Positions 38,538 through 54,583 are shown, counted from the first letter of the stretch. The stretch is DNA of 64,000 nt from Dietzia sp. B32 (GCF_024732245.1 NZ_CP093845.1:3110272-3174271), one strand, 5' to 3'. Made by a program: numbers and translations. Notes: a model not told the origin generated them from the sequence alone.

Positions 38538-39887
38538 GTGACCCCGCCGACACCCTCCCACGTCACGCCCCCCGCGGGGCGGCCGTCCACCGCCCTGCTC
38601 ACGGACAAGTACGAGCTCACCATGATCCGGGCGGCCCTCGCGGACGGCACCGCCGACCGGCCCTGTGTATTCGAGGTCTTCGCCCGACGCCTGCCCTCGG
38701 GCCGGAGGTACGGGGTGATCGGCGGCACCGGACGACTCCTCGAGCGAGTGGCGGACTTCCGGTTCGGCGACGAGGAGATCGAGGCGCTCGCGGACTCGCT
38801 CGACGAGCGCACCACCGCCTGGCTCCGCGACTTCCGATTCACCGGTGACGTCGACGGCTACCCCGAGGGAGAGCTGTTCTTCCCGGGCTCGCCCGTGCTG
38901 AGTATCCGGGGCGGGTTCGCCGAGTGTGTGGTGCTCGAGACCCTCGTCCTGTCCGTCCTCAACCACGACAGTGCGATCGCCTCCGCCGCCGCACGGATGA
39001 CCTCGGCCTCCGGCGGCCGCCCGATCATCGAGATGGGGTCCCGTCGCACGCACGAGGAGGCGGCGGTCGCCGCCGCACGCGCCGCGTATCTCACCGGGTT
39101 CGACTCCACCTCCAACGTGGAGGCGACGCGCCGGCACGGGGTGCCGTCCGCCGGGACGTCCGCCCACTCCTTCACTCTGCTGCACACCGGCCCGGAGGGC
39201 CCAGACGAGGCGGCGGCGTTCCGTTCGCAGGTGAAGACCCTCGGTGTGGACACCACCCTGCTCGTGGACACCTACGACATCACCCGCGGCGTGGATACGG
39301 CGATCGAGGTGGCCGGGCCCGGACTCGGCGGCGTCCGTATCGACTCCGGGGACCTGGGCGTGCTCGCCCGGCAGGTCCGGGGGCAGCTGGACGCCCTGGG
39401 CGCCCGCAACACCCGGATCGTGGTCTCGGGCGACCTCGACGAGTACGCGATCGCCGCGCTGCGCGCGGAGCCGGTCGACGTGTACGGCGTCGGGACACGG
39501 CTCGTGACCGGCTCCGGCGCCCCGACCGCCGGCATGGTCTACAAACTCGTGGAGGTCGACGGGATACCGGTGGCCAAGCGCTCCGCGCAGAAGGAGTCCC
39601 TGCCCGGCGCCAAGCGGGCGGTCCGCCTCCACCGCCGCACCGGCACCGCTGTCGAGGAGGTACTGATGCCGTGGTCCGGTAGCGCTCCCGACGAGCCGGG
39701 CCTCGAGAAGCGCGACCTCGTGATCCCGCTCATCCGGGGCGGCGAGCCCGTCCCCGGGTTGCCCACCCTCGAGCAATCACGCGCCCACCACGCCACCGTG
39801 ATGGTGTCCCTGCCGTGGGAGGGGCTCGCACTGAGCGAGGGCGACCCCGCCATCCCCGTGAGGGTCATCCCCCCGGCCGCCCGCTGA
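38538..39887 (+). CDS. pncB: Nicotinate phosphoribosyltransferase
   Basis: The 449-residue enzyme has '[19 protein letters not shown]' and '[18 protein letters not shown]' at the start. Further motifs are '[29 protein letters not shown]', 'GTSAHSF' (phosphorylated His in this family) and '[16 protein letters not shown]'. It makes nicotinate mononucleotide from nicotinate, PRPP and ATP in NAD salvage. With nadE further right it forms part of the NAD pathway in this window. The GTG start follows a TAGAGT box by seven bases. Confidence 0.96.
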   Translation: MTPPTPSHVTPPAGRPSTALLTDKYELTMIRAALADGTADRPCVFEVFARRLPSGRRYGVIGGTGRLLERVADFRFGDEEIEALADSLDERTTAWLRDFRFTGDVDGYPEGELFFPGSPVLSIRGGFAECVVLETLVLSVLNHDSAIASAAARMTSASGGRPIIEMGSRRTHEEAAVAAARAAYLTGFDSTSNVEATRRHGVPSAGTSAHSFTLLHTGPEGPDEAAAFRSQVKTLGVDTTLLVDTYDITRGVDTAIEVAGPGLGGVRIDSGDLGVLARQVRGQLDALGARNTRIVVSGDLDEYAIAALRAEPVDVYGVGTRLVTGSGAPTAGMVYKLVEVDGIPVAKRSAQKESLPGAKRAVRLHRRTGTAVEEVLMPWSGSAPDEPGLEKRDLVIPLIRGGEPVPGLPTLEQSRAHHATVMVSLPWEGLALSEGDPAIPVRVIPPAAR

Positions 39888-39889
39888 GC

Positions 39890-39966
39890 GGCCGGGCGCA
39901 GTGTCCGGCCGGGCGCACTGTCCGGTCGGGCGCACTGTCCGGCCGGGCGCAATGTCCGGCCGGGCC
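39890..39966. repeat. 17-bp tandem repeat, four full copies
   Basis: Units of the form 'ggccgggcgcactgtcc' follow the pncB stop and end just before the dinG promoter. Copies differ at one or two positions. Confidence 0.85.
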
Positions 39967-39968
39967 GC

Positions 39969-39974
39969 TAGGGT
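39969..39974 (+). promoter_or_regulatory. Candidate -10 box (TAGGGT) of dinG
   Basis: TAGGGT ends six bases before the GTG start of dinG. The tandem repeat array occupies the -35 position. Confidence 0.5.
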
Positions 39975-39980
39975 ATCCGC

Positions 39981-42089
39981 GTGACCGACTCGCTTCCCCC
40001 CGTCTCCGAGCTGCTCTCCACCGCGGTGGAGAGCCTGGGCGGGAGCGAACGCACGGGCCAGGTGACGATGGCCGAGGCCGTCGGCAATGCGCTCGCCACC
40101 GGTGAACACCTCGCCGTCCAGGCCGGCACGGGTACCGGCAAGTCCCTGGCCTACCTGGTCCCGGCACTACGCCACGCTGTGGCCACCGGCAATACCGTGG
40201 TGGTCTCCACGGCCACCATCGCACTGCAGAACCAACTGGTCGACCGCGACCTGCCGCGGTTGTCCAAGGCGCTCCGCCCGGAACTCGGTGTCAGCCCCTC
40301 CCACGCGATCCTCAAGGGCCGGGGCAACTACCTGTGCCTGCACCGGGTGAGCACCGGACCGGTCGACGAGGCCGATCCCGAGGAGATCGAGACCGAGGAA
40401 CTGTTCGACCTCCCCCTCGGAGGTGAGTCCACGGCTGCGCGCACCCCGCGCGAGACCTCGCCCCGGGACACCGGTCCGAGCTCATGGCTGGGTCGTGAGA
40501 TCGCACGACTGCACGACTGGGCACAGGAGACCGACACGGGCGACCGTGACGACCTGCCCCGTGGCGTCTCCGACGCGGCGTGGCGGCAGGTGTCGGTGAC
40601 GAGCCGGGAATGCCTGGGGCAGGTCTGCCCCGAGTTCTCCGAGTGCTTCGCTGAACTGGCACGCCAGGAGGCCGGCCGCGCCGACGTGGTGGTGACCAAC
40701 CACGCCCTGCTCGCGATCGACGCGATGACGGACGTCTCCGTCCTGCCCGAGCACGACGCGGTGGTGATCGACGAGGCCCACGAGCTCTCCGACCGGGTCA
40801 CCGGCGTGACCACCGCAGAGCTGACCGGCGCCGCGGTTATCCAGGCCGCGCGCCGGGCCGCCAAGCTCGTCGACCAGCAGACGGCGGACCGTATGGTCGC
40901 TGCCGGGGAAGGCCTCGCGACGCTGCTGGAGATCTGCCCCGAGGCACGGTGGGACCTCATGCCCGAGGGTGCCGACCTCGCACTGGCCGCCGTCCGCCAC
41001 ACCGCCGAGAACTGTCGCAGCGCGGTGCCCGGCCCGAAACCGGGCGAGGCCGCCGGAGACCCACAGGGTGCGTCCGACCGCCAGAAGACCCTCGCGGCGT
41101 TGGACGAGATCACCGACGCCGCGGACCGCATCCTCTCGTCCTTCGAGAGGCCGGTCACCGAACGGCTGGAGATCGTGTGGATGAGCGTGGAGGAACGGCG
41201 GGGACGGATCCTGCGCGTCGCTCCCCTGTCGGTCGCCGGACTCCTCCGAGCCCGACTGTTCGCCGAGTCCACGGTGATCCTCACCTCCGCGACCCTCACC
41301 ACGGGCGGGAAATTCGACGGCCTCGCCGCGACGTGGGGACTGCCGCCCGCCTCGTCGGCGCGCCCGGACACCGCGAGCGCGGTGGCGCTCGAGCCCCCCT
41401 CCGACGACGACGCCGGCTCGTTGCGCTGGACGGGCCTCGACGCGGGATCTCCGTTCGACTACCGCCGCAACGGCATCCTCTACGTGGCATCGCACCTGCC
41501 CGCGCCGGGCCGGGAGGGCCCGTCACCCGCGGCGGAGGAGGAACTGGTCGACCTCATCACCGCAGCCGGGGGCCGCACGCTCGGGTTGTTCTCGTCGATG
41601 CGGGCCGCGAAGGCCGCGGCCGAACTCCTCCGCGACGCACTCGACACCCCCGTCCTCTGCCAGGGAGAGGACTCGACGGCCAACCTCGTCGCGAAGTTCG
41701 CCGAGGACGAGGAGACGACGCTGGTCGGCACCCTCTCGTTGTGGCAGGGCGTCGACGTCCCCGGGCGGACCCTGTCACTGGTCGTGATCGACCGCATCCC
41801 GTTCCCCCGTCCGGACGACCCGCTGCTCTCGGCGCGTCAGCGTGCGGTGGCGGCCCGCGGGGGGAACGGATTCCTCGCCGTCGCCGGTAACCACGCCGCC
41901 CTCCTGCTCGCCCAGGGCGTGGGCCGACTCCTGCGGCGCACCGAGGACCGTGGCGTGGTGGCGGTGCTCGACTCCCGCCTGGTCACCGCCCGGTACGGCG
42001 GATACCTCCGCGCCTCCCTGCCGCCCTTCTGGCAGACCACCGACAAGGACGTCGTGATCGGCGCTCTGGAGCGCCTGCGCGACGCCTGA
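39981..42089 (+). CDS. dinG: DinG-family ATP-dependent DNA helicase
   Basis: The 702-residue XPD-like superfamily 2 helicase has 'AVQAGTGTGKSLAYLVPAL' (Walker A, about residue 47) and 'VVVSTATIALQNQLVDRDL'. Cys residues in 'YLCLHR' and 'ECLGQVCPEFSECF' are placed for an iron-sulfur cluster. 'AVVIDEAHELSDRV' is the DEAH box. C-terminal motifs are 'TLSLWQGVDVPGRTLSLVVIDRIPFPRPDDPL' and 'GVGRLLRRTEDRGVV'. It unwinds 5'-tailed duplexes and R-loops. A dinG homologue also neighbours pncB in M. tuberculosis. Confidence 0.93.
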   Translation: MTDSLPPVSELLSTAVESLGGSERTGQVTMAEAVGNALATGEHLAVQAGTGTGKSLAYLVPALRHAVATGNTVVVSTATIALQNQLVDRDLPRLSKALRPELGVSPSHAILKGRGNYLCLHRVSTGPVDEADPEEIETEELFDLPLGGESTAARTPRETSPRDTGPSSWLGREIARLHDWAQETDTGDRDDLPRGVSDAAWRQVSVTSRECLGQVCPEFSECFAELARQEAGRADVVVTNHALLAIDAMTDVSVLPEHDAVVIDEAHELSDRVTGVTTAELTGAAVIQAARRAAKLVDQQTADRMVAAGEGLATLLEICPEARWDLMPEGADLALAAVRHTAENCRSAVPGPKPGEAAGDPQGASDRQKTLAALDEITDAADRILSSFERPVTERLEIVWMSVEERRGRILRVAPLSVAGLLRARLFAESTVILTSATLTTGGKFDGLAATWGLPPASSARPDTASAVALEPPSDDDAGSLRWTGLDAGSPFDYRRNGILYVASHLPAPGREGPSPAAEEELVDLITAAGGRTLGLFSSMRAAKAAAELLRDALDTPVLCQGEDSTANLVAKFAEDEETTLVGTLSLWQGVDVPGRTLSLVVIDRIPFPRPDDPLLSARQRAVAARGGNGFLAVAGNHAALLLAQGVGRLLRRTEDRGVVAVLDSRLVTARYGGYLRASLPPFWQTTDKDVVIGALERLRDA

Positions 42090-42113
42090 ACGACTCGGGC
42101 CGGTGGTCGTCTG

Positions 42114-46062
<3,949 letters not shown>

Positions 46063-46302
46063 AAGGGTCCTCCTGAACGCCTCACCCGACGTCGTGGGTC
46101 GAACCACCGACCCCACGTCGAACGCATAGGAATAGTGCGTGACCGCAATCCTAACCCCCGCCTGAGAGGAAGGCCCACCCACCCCGCCGAACTCGTCACC
46201 GGTGGTCACCCCCGATAATCGCGCGGCGGTCCGGCCCGCCCGGACAGGCGTGCATCACCCACCCACGACCTCCGCGGGAGCGACCCCTCGGGGCCGATCT
46301 CC

Positions 46303-46308
46303 TAGGCT
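46303..46308 (+). promoter_or_regulatory. Candidate -10 box (TAGGCT) of the fecB-like gene
   Basis: TAGGCT ends eight bases before the ATG, so the leader would be absent or one or two bases long. The 254-bp divergent ctaD/fecB region contains nothing else I can name. Confidence 0.4.
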
Positions 46309-46316
46309 GTTGACCC

Positions 46317-47453
46317 ATGACCGATTCCGTGACCGTGCCCCGCCGTGACCCCGCGCGGGGGTATGCGCGGCGCGCCTCGTGGGCCGCGGTTCCGCTGGCG
46401 GCAGGTCTTGCTCTCGTCGCCTGCGGCCCCTCCCCCGTCGACATGGTGGAGAGCCCGATGACGACCACGCCGTCGCGGATGGCCGGCGAGGAGCTCCAAC
46501 GCTCGGCCGAGCCGGAGGAGTCGTGCGCCCCCACCCCGGTCTCTGCGGAGTTCGCGGGGACCGGCGACCGGAGGGTCCCCACCGAGGGCCCGGGCACGAG
46601 CACGGTGTCGGTCCCGCGGGCACCGGAACGGGTCCTCGCGCTCGGTGCGGGCGCGGTGGACACCGCCTGTGCGCTCGGACTTCAGGACCTCGTCGTCGGC
46701 ACCTCCGGGCTGCCCCGTGACGCGGACGTCTACCTGCCGGCCTCCCTGGTCGGACTGCCGACGGTGGGGCTCGAATCCGGCGCGGATGCCGACGAGGTCG
46801 CGCGGGCCGCGCGGGAGCTGCGACCGGACCTCATCGTCCTCGCGGGATCGGACGACCTGGAGCCGGGTGTGGTCGACGCCCTGACGGGCGTGGCCCCCAC
46901 CGTCGTCTACGACGCCGACATCCTCGCGTGGGCTGATGCCACCGAGGCGATCGCCGACGCCTACGGCCGACCGCGCGCCGGTGGGGATCTCCTGTTGGAC
47001 GTGATCGACCGAGCGCGGCGCGCAGCAGACGCGGCCACGCCGTCGGACACCCAGGTCTCCCTGCTCTCGGTGACCGGTGGTGACGGCGATGGTGTGGTTG
47101 TGCAGAGACCGGACACGCTGGGCTCCCTGATGTTGGAAGCCGTGGGCGCCGGGCGACCTCCCGCTCAGCGCACCCGGGACGGCGAGCGTGTCCCGCCACT
47201 GCCCGAGTCTCCCCCGCTGGGCGACGAGCTCGACGGTGACGTGATCTTCGCTGTCGTCGGAGGCGAGCCCGGCTCCGAGGACGCGGCCCGCGAGGTCTTC
47301 TCGTCGGACCGGTGGACGGAGCTGGACGCCGTGGGGTCCCGCCGTGTGTTCGTGATGGACCGGGCGGTGTGGGAGGGTGCCGGTCCGGTGGCTGCGCGGG
47401 CGGTGTTGGACGACATCCGGAGTTCGATCAACGGGATCGCCCCCGACGGCTAG
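46317..47453 (+). CDS. fecB: FecB-like periplasmic siderophore/iron-binding lipoprotein
   Basis: The protein has 378 residues. A basic N-terminus, a hydrophobic stretch and the lipobox 'LALVACGP' (Cys about 38) predict a lipoprotein. A BtuF/FecB-type solute-binding domain starts near residue 95: 'RVLALGAGAVDTACALGLQDLVVGTSG', then 'VARAARELRPDLIVLAG' and 'VAPTVVYDA'. In M. tuberculosis FecB (Rv3044) lies divergent from ctaD-serB2 as here and binds iron-siderophore or heme. No ABC permease is adjacent. The stop codon lies inside the first unit of a tandem repeat. Confidence 0.85.
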   Translation: MTDSVTVPRRDPARGYARRASWAAVPLAAGLALVACGPSPVDMVESPMTTTPSRMAGEELQRSAEPEESCAPTPVSAEFAGTGDRRVPTEGPGTSTVSVPRAPERVLALGAGAVDTACALGLQDLVVGTSGLPRDADVYLPASLVGLPTVGLESGADADEVARAARELRPDLIVLAGSDDLEPGVVDALTGVAPTVVYDADILAWADATEAIADAYGRPRAGGDLLLDVIDRARRAADAATPSDTQVSLLSVTGGDGDGVVVQRPDTLGSLMLEAVGAGRPPAQRTRDGERVPPLPESPPLGDELDGDVIFAVVGGEPGSEDAAREVFSSDRWTELDAVGSRRVFVMDRAVWEGAGPVAARAVLDDIRSSINGIAPDG

Positions 47454-47525
47454 TCGCACACACCGCCCCCCGGACGGCTAGTCGCACACACCGCCCCCGA
47501 CGGCTAGTCGCACACACCGCCCCCA
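47445..47525. repeat. 26-28-bp tandem repeat, three copies, spanning the fecB stop
   Basis: The unit 'gacggctagtcgcacacacc' followed by 'gccccc' begins at 47445, 47473 and 47499. The first copy includes the last two codons and the TAG stop of fecB, so the end of the gene has been duplicated downstream. Confidence 0.88.
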
Positions 47526-47533
47526 ACTACGAC

Positions 47534-47568
47534 GACGCCCCTGCGACCGGTTCGGTCGCAGGGGCGTC
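47534..47568. terminator. Perfect 16-bp hairpin between fecB and nrdF
   Basis: GACGCCCCTGCGACCG-gtt-CGGTCGCAGGGGCGTC lies between convergent genes. It is likely a bidirectional terminator. Confidence 0.85.
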
Positions 47569-47587
47569 TCGGGTCAGAACCGGCGGG

Positions 47588-50809
<3,222 letters not shown>

Positions 50810-50813
<4 letters not shown>

Positions 50814-51256
50814 GGTTGGTGCTGCCAAAACTCTTCCAATCCCTCTCGGACGCGGATGACGTCCTCGTGTGTGCCCATCAACTCGAAGCGGTAGAGGTAC
50901 GGGACCCCCAGCTTCTTTGCGATCACGTCGCCGGAGCGACCGAAATCCCGTCCGAAGTTGGTGTTACCGCCGGCGATGACTCCCCGGCAGAGACTTCTGT
51001 TGTGCGCGTTGTTGAGAAACGCGACCACCTGCCTCGGGACCGCGGCCCCGTTCTTGCCTGTGATCTCGAGGCTTCCCCCGTAGGTCGGAACGATCAGAAC
51101 ATACGGGTCCGACACCACGGGGACGAGCTCGGTCCTCCGCACCGGTATGCGCAGTGCTGGGAGACCGAGCCGGTCGACGAATCGTTTGGTGTTCTCGGAG
51201 ATGTTGGAGAAGTAGACGATCCTCACCGGCATCTCGGCCGGCATCGGAGCCGCCAT
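50810..51256 (-). CDS. nrdI: NrdI flavodoxin-like maturation protein
   Basis: The 148-residue protein has '[21 protein letters not shown]' (FMN phosphate loop), 'LIVPTYGG', '[40 protein letters not shown]'-type sequence (split here as FMN-binding loops) and a C-terminal 'VREGLEEFW'. It supplies the oxidant for the Mn(III)2-tyrosyl radical of NrdF. GGGGGC precedes the ATG. It overlaps nrdE by 4 bp. Confidence 0.95.
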
Positions 51257-51297
51257 CGCCGCCCCCTTGTCGAAGGAACTCTGGAGTGACCGCGCTG

Positions 51298-51528
51298 TCA
51301 GGCAGCCACGGTGGCGAGCGCCTTGATGCGGTCCGGGCGGAAGCCGGACCAGTGATCGGAACCCGCGACCACGACGGGCGCCTGGAGGTATCCGAGGGCC
51401 ATGACGTACTCCCGAGCCTCGTCGTCCATCGAGATGTCGATGATCTCGTACTCGATGCCCTGCTTGTCGAGCGCCTTGTAGGTGGCGTTGCACTGGACGC
51501 AGGCGGGCTTGGTGTAGACGGTGACCAT
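51298..51528 (-). CDS. nrdH: NrdH-redoxin
   Basis: This 76-residue glutaredoxin-like protein has the active site '[14 protein letters not shown]' (CxxC), then '[28 protein letters not shown]' and 'WSGFRPDRI', the NrdH hallmark. It is the electron donor to NrdE, itself reduced by thioredoxin reductase. The ATG just before VTVYTKPAC was chosen; a GTG eight codons upstream has no better site. It is the first gene of nrdHIEF. Confidence 0.96.
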   Translation of the reverse strand: MVTVYTKPACVQCNATYKALDKQGIEYEIIDISMDDEAREYVMALGYLQAPVVVAGSDHWSGFRPDRIKALATVAA

Positions 51529-51696
51529 GAGTCTCAGGACCTCTTTCGGCACGGCGCCCGGTCGGCGCGAGGGGCTCTTCTCGTTACGGCTTCCCGGAGC
51601 CGGGCTCTCGCCCGGCCTGTGGATGACCGCGGTGTCTGTCGGGGGTCACGGACCGGATCCCACGTGTGGCATTCCTTGGTCCCGCAACACCTCTAG

Positions 51697-51724
51697 ACAC
51701 TACCCCTAGTGGCCGACGAGTCAA
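51697..51724 (-). promoter_or_regulatory. Promoter of nrdHIEF (TTGACT - 16 bp - TAGTGT)
   Basis: On the minus strand TTGACT (51724-51719) and TAGTGT (51702-51697) are 16 bp apart. The -10 lies inside the downstream NrdR-like box, the arrangement expected for repression. Confidence 0.6.
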
Positions 51725-51744
51725 TCGACCACAACATTTTGGTC
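51697..51744 (-). promoter_or_regulatory. Pair of NrdR-box-like operators upstream of nrdH
   Basis: Box A, ACACTACCCCTAGTGG (51697-51712), has the dyad CACTA-N4-TAGTG and matches about 11 of 16 positions of the NrdR consensus acaCwAtATaTwGtgt. Box B (51729-51744), containing CACAACATTTTGG, matches about 10. Their centres are 32 bp apart, the spacing typical of paired NrdR boxes. NrdR represses nrd genes when dATP is high. Confidence 0.65.
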
Positions 51745-52078
51745 TTACATGGGTGGTATTCCCAGGTCGCGATCCCGCCTTGTGGACACTGCGGACCCCC
51801 GGTGGGAACCCCGCTCTCCGACCGTCGATCCGGGGCAGTGCACACCCACGGTCGCACGCCGACGACCGTCCCGGAGAGGCGGGTCGGCATCCCACAGGAC
51901 CTCCCCAGAAGCCCCACAGATTGTCCCCACCCCCTCCACAAGGACGTGGACGTGGAGCGTCCGGAGCCGCCGGGGAGCGTCGTGGTCGGAGGGAGGTCAC
52001 CGTGCGGTGGGGAAGGTCACCGCGGGGTGGCGAGAGTCACCGCCGGCCCGTGGGCGCCGAGGTAGGGGTACGACGACG

Positions 52079-52118
52079 ACGAGGGCCCGCCGCCGGCGAA
52101 CCGGAGGCGGGCCCTCGT
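52079..52118 (-). terminator. Terminator of rpmJ
   Basis: ACGAGGGCCCGCC and GGCGGGCCCTCGT form a perfect 13-bp stem with a 14-nt loop, 28 bp beyond the rpmJ stop. Confidence 0.8.
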
Positions 52119-52145
52119 GGGTGCGTGAGAACTCACGCGGACGCG

Positions 52146-52268
52146 TCAGCCCTGGCGGGCCTTGAAACGGGGGTCCTTGCGGTTGATCACGTAGACCTTG
52201 CCGCGACGACGGACAACCTGGGCGCCCGGCTTGTTCTTCAGCGACCGAAGGGACTTGCGGACCTTCAT
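52146..52268 (-). CDS. rpmJ: 50S ribosomal protein L36, zinc-free type
   Basis: The 40-residue basic protein is '[20 protein letters not shown]' followed by '[20 protein letters not shown]'. It aligns with L36 but lacks the three Cys and one His that bind zinc, so it is the C-minus paralogue usually induced under zinc limitation. AAGGAG stands six bases before the ATG. It is divergent from nadE. The Cys-containing copy, if any, is outside the window. Confidence 0.95.
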   Translation of the reverse strand: MKVRKSLRSLKNKPGAQVVRRRGKVYVINRKDPRFKARQG

Positions 52269-52531
52269 CTGGCGCTCCTTAGGCTCTCGGGGCGACCGCT
52301 GTGGCCGCCGACACGACTGGGAATCACTGTGCGACACGTCCGTCCCGGAGGTCGGATGCACGACACACAACTGGTCCATCGTAACGGACGGTCCGGCCAG
52401 AACTCCAACCGGCGCCGGACGGCGGAACGGCGTGGATCGGCGCCCCCGGGATGAATCGAGCGAACTCCGGCCCTCGGGCTCCCGCCCGGGCACACCCATC
52501 GGGATGTCACGTGGACGTCACACGCGGTTCC

Positions 52532-52537
52532 TATGCT
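52532..52537 (+). promoter_or_regulatory. Candidate -10 box (TATGCT) for leaderless nadE
   Basis: TATGCT ends six bases before the ATG of nadE. This favours that start over upstream in-frame codons, which have no ribosome site. Confidence 0.6.
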
Positions 52538-52543
52538 GGCGAC

Positions 52544-53410
52544 ATGACCGAGACCCCCACCGACCACGCCGCGCTGCGCACCGCGATCATCGCCGAACTC
52601 GGCGTCCGTCCCGACATCGATCCCGCGGACGAGGTCGAGGCGCGGGTCGCGTTCCTGGCGGAGTACCTCCGCTCGACCCCCGCCACGGGCTTCGTCCTCG
52701 GAATCAGCGGCGGCCAGGACTCCACCCTCGCCGGCCGACTGTGCCAGCTCGCCGCGGAGCGCCTCCGGGACGAGGGGATGACGCAGGCCGCGTTCGTGGC
52801 GATGCGCCTGCCGTACGGCGAACAGGCCGACGAGGCGGACGCGCAGGCGGCCCTCGAGTTCATCCGCCCGGACCACTCCCTCACGGTGGACGTCCGCGCC
52901 GCCTCCGACGCCGCCTCCGCTGCCGCTTCCGCCGCCCTCGCGACCCTCCCCGGCGAGGCGGGGTCGCTCCGTGACCTCGTCCGCGGCAACGTCAAGGCGC
53001 GTGAGCGGATGATCGCCCAGTACGCCGTGGCCGGGCAGCTGAACCTCCTCGTCGTCGGCACCGACCACGCCGCCGAGGCGGTCACCGGCTTCTTCACCAA
53101 GTACGGCGACGGCGGGGTCGACCTGACCCCCCTGACCGGTCTCACGAAACGCCAGGGCGCGGCGCTGCTGCGCCACCTCGGCGCGCCGGACTCGACCTGG
53201 CGCAAGGTCCCCACCGCCGACCTCGAGGACGACCGGCCGGGACTGCCCGACGAGGTCGCGCTGGGCGTGACCTACGCCCAGATCGACGACTACCTGGAGG
53301 GGCGCGACGGCGTCCCACCCGAGGCGTCCGACCGGATCGACCGACTGTTCCTGGGCTCGCGACACAAGCGCACCGTGCCCGCGACCCCGCTGGACACGTG
53401 GTGGCGGTGA
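52544..53410 (+). CDS. nadE: NH3-dependent NAD synthetase
   Basis: The 288-residue protein has the ATP-pyrophosphatase loop '[18 protein letters not shown]' (SGGxDS, about residue 50). Further motifs are '[27 protein letters not shown]' and '[24 protein letters not shown]', ending '[15 protein letters not shown]'. It lacks the N-terminal nitrilase (glutaminase) domain of the long actinobacterial NadE in M. tuberculosis, so it uses free ammonia like the short corynebacterial and E. coli forms. It completes NAD synthesis, for which pncB provides salvage input. Confidence 0.97.
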   Translation: MTETPTDHAALRTAIIAELGVRPDIDPADEVEARVAFLAEYLRSTPATGFVLGISGGQDSTLAGRLCQLAAERLRDEGMTQAAFVAMRLPYGEQADEADAQAALEFIRPDHSLTVDVRAASDAASAAASAALATLPGEAGSLRDLVRGNVKARERMIAQYAVAGQLNLLVVGTDHAAEAVTGFFTKYGDGGVDLTPLTGLTKRQGAALLRHLGAPDSTWRKVPTADLEDDRPGLPDEVALGVTYAQIDDYLEGRDGVPPEASDRIDRLFLGSRHKRTVPATPLDTWWR

Positions 53411-53432
53411 CCCGACCACCGGGGGCGGCCCC

Positions 53433-54536
53433 TCAGCGCAGTAGCGGCCAGACCGTCTCGAGCGCCTCGGCGGTGCCGGGGACGTCATAGGACTGGGTGG
53501 TGAACACCGCCGCCGCCCGCCCACTGACGCGATCGACGTAGCCGCTGGTCCCCAGCCCCCCGGCCCAACCGACCACGCCGCCGGGACGGACCTCGACCTG
53601 GAACCCGTAGCCGCAGCCGGGCCCGAGGAAGCCCTCACCGCTCGCCCGCTGCGGCTCCGTCAGGTGATCGGTGGTCATCAGCCGCGCGCTCTCCGCGTCG
53701 AGCACCGGTCCGCCGTCGACGAGCACGCCCAGCAACTCCAGATAGTCGCCCACCGTCGCGGCGAGTCCGCAGGCGAGTGACTCGAAGACGGGCGGGGCGG
53801 CGAACCTGGCCGCGGTGTCCAGGGGCTGCAGCCGGCCGTCGGGGCGGAGCCCGTACGAGGTGGGCAGGCGGGAGAGGTCGGCCGTGAACCCCGTATCGGT
53901 CAATCCCAGGGGGCCCGTGACGTGCTCGGCCAGCAGGGCGCCCACCGTCGACCCGGTCGCGCGGGCCAGGAGGACCCCGAGGATGTCACTGCTGGTGTGG
54001 TACCACCACCCGCGACCCGGCTGCCCCGCGAAGGGCAGTTCCGTGAGGCGCCGGAGGTACTCGTCCGGACCGACGGTCGGCGCGTAGGGGCCCGGGCCGA
54101 CCCCACGGGCGGACATGGCCTCCGACAGCGCGGGGTTCTCCCCCGCCCATCCGACGCCCGCGGTCATGGTGAGCAGATGCCGCAGGGTGACGGGCCGCTC
54201 GGCCGGGACCGTCTCGCCCAGCGGGCCGTCCGGCTCGGTCAGCACACGCGGCGCGGCCAGTTCGGGCAGGTGGGTGTCGACCGCGTCGTCGAGTGTCAGC
54301 ACTCCGCGTTCGACCAGTCGCATCGCCAGGAGCCCACCGATCGGCTTGGTGTTGGACGACAGTGGGAACACCGCGTCCTCCGCCAGGGCCGGGCCGCCCA
54401 CGTGGCGGGTACCACCGGCCACGATCCGCGCACTCCCGCCCTCCCGGACGCCACAGACGTACCCGCCCAGCCGACCGTCGTCGACGAGTGCGTCGAGTAC
54501 GTCGACCGCGCGGGACAGCTCCATCGATCGCGCCAT
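53433..54536 (-). CDS. Beta-lactamase-family serine hydrolase (class C/EstB-like)
   Basis: The 367-residue protein has no signal peptide. It shows the SxxK motif in 'PLSSNTKPIGGLLAMRL' (about residue 62), a Tyr motif 'GWWYHTSSDILGVLLARATG' in place of YxN, and 'GVVGWAGGLGTSGYVDR' near the HxG position. The family includes esterases and D-aminopeptidases as well as beta-lactamases. The cytoplasmic location makes antibiotic resistance unlikely; an esterase role is inferred. A TAGTGT box ends six bases before the ATG. It converges on nadE. Confidence 0.85.
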   Translation of the reverse strand: MARSMELSRAVDVLDALVDDGRLGGYVCGVREGGSARIVAGGTRHVGGPALAEDAVFPLSSNTKPIGGLLAMRLVERGVLTLDDAVDTHLPELAAPRVLTEPDGPLGETVPAERPVTLRHLLTMTAGVGWAGENPALSEAMSARGVGPGPYAPTVGPDEYLRRLTELPFAGQPGRGWWYHTSSDILGVLLARATGSTVGALLAEHVTGPLGLTDTGFTADLSRLPTSYGLRPDGRLQPLDTAARFAAPPVFESLACGLAATVGDYLELLGVLVDGGPVLDAESARLMTTDHLTEPQRASGEGFLGPGCGYGFQVEVRPGGVVGWAGGLGTSGYVDRVSGRAAAVFTTQSYDVPGTAEALETVWPLLR

Positions 54537-54542
54537 GCACTG

Positions 54543-54548
54543 ACACTA
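54543..54548 (-). promoter_or_regulatory. Candidate -10 box (TAGTGT) for leaderless hydrolase mRNA
   Basis: On the minus strand TAGTGT ends six bases before the ATG at 54536, with no Shine-Dalgarno sequence. Confidence 0.5.
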
Positions 54549-54583
54549 CGGTCGGGGAGTGCATGGCGGAAGACGCCAAATGG

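Larger units (their letters stand above)
51529..52145. other. 617-bp nrdH upstream region and rpmJ downstream region
   Basis: No gene is convincing. From right to left it holds the rpmJ terminator, three spaced 'gtcaccg' copies (about 51995-52042), two near-matches to a DnaA box and the nrd promoter with NrdR-like boxes. The nrdH leader is about 160 nt, with no recognisable riboswitch. Confidence 0.6.

Noticed and set aside
47445-47525. Repeat array considered as a CRISPR
   Set aside because: Units are directly adjacent, without unique spacers of constant length, and there are no cas genes in the window. The same applies to the 15- and 17-bp arrays.
51529-51690. Cobalamin riboswitch in the nrdH leader
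   Set aside because: No B12-box-like GCCACTG core or conserved stems can be found. Class Ib reductase does not use B12; the NrdR-like boxes explain control better.
53433-54536. Antibiotic-resistance beta-lactamase
   Set aside because: There is no signal peptide, and the Tyr and His-x-Gly motifs are diverged. The sequence fits the broad esterase/peptidase branch better.
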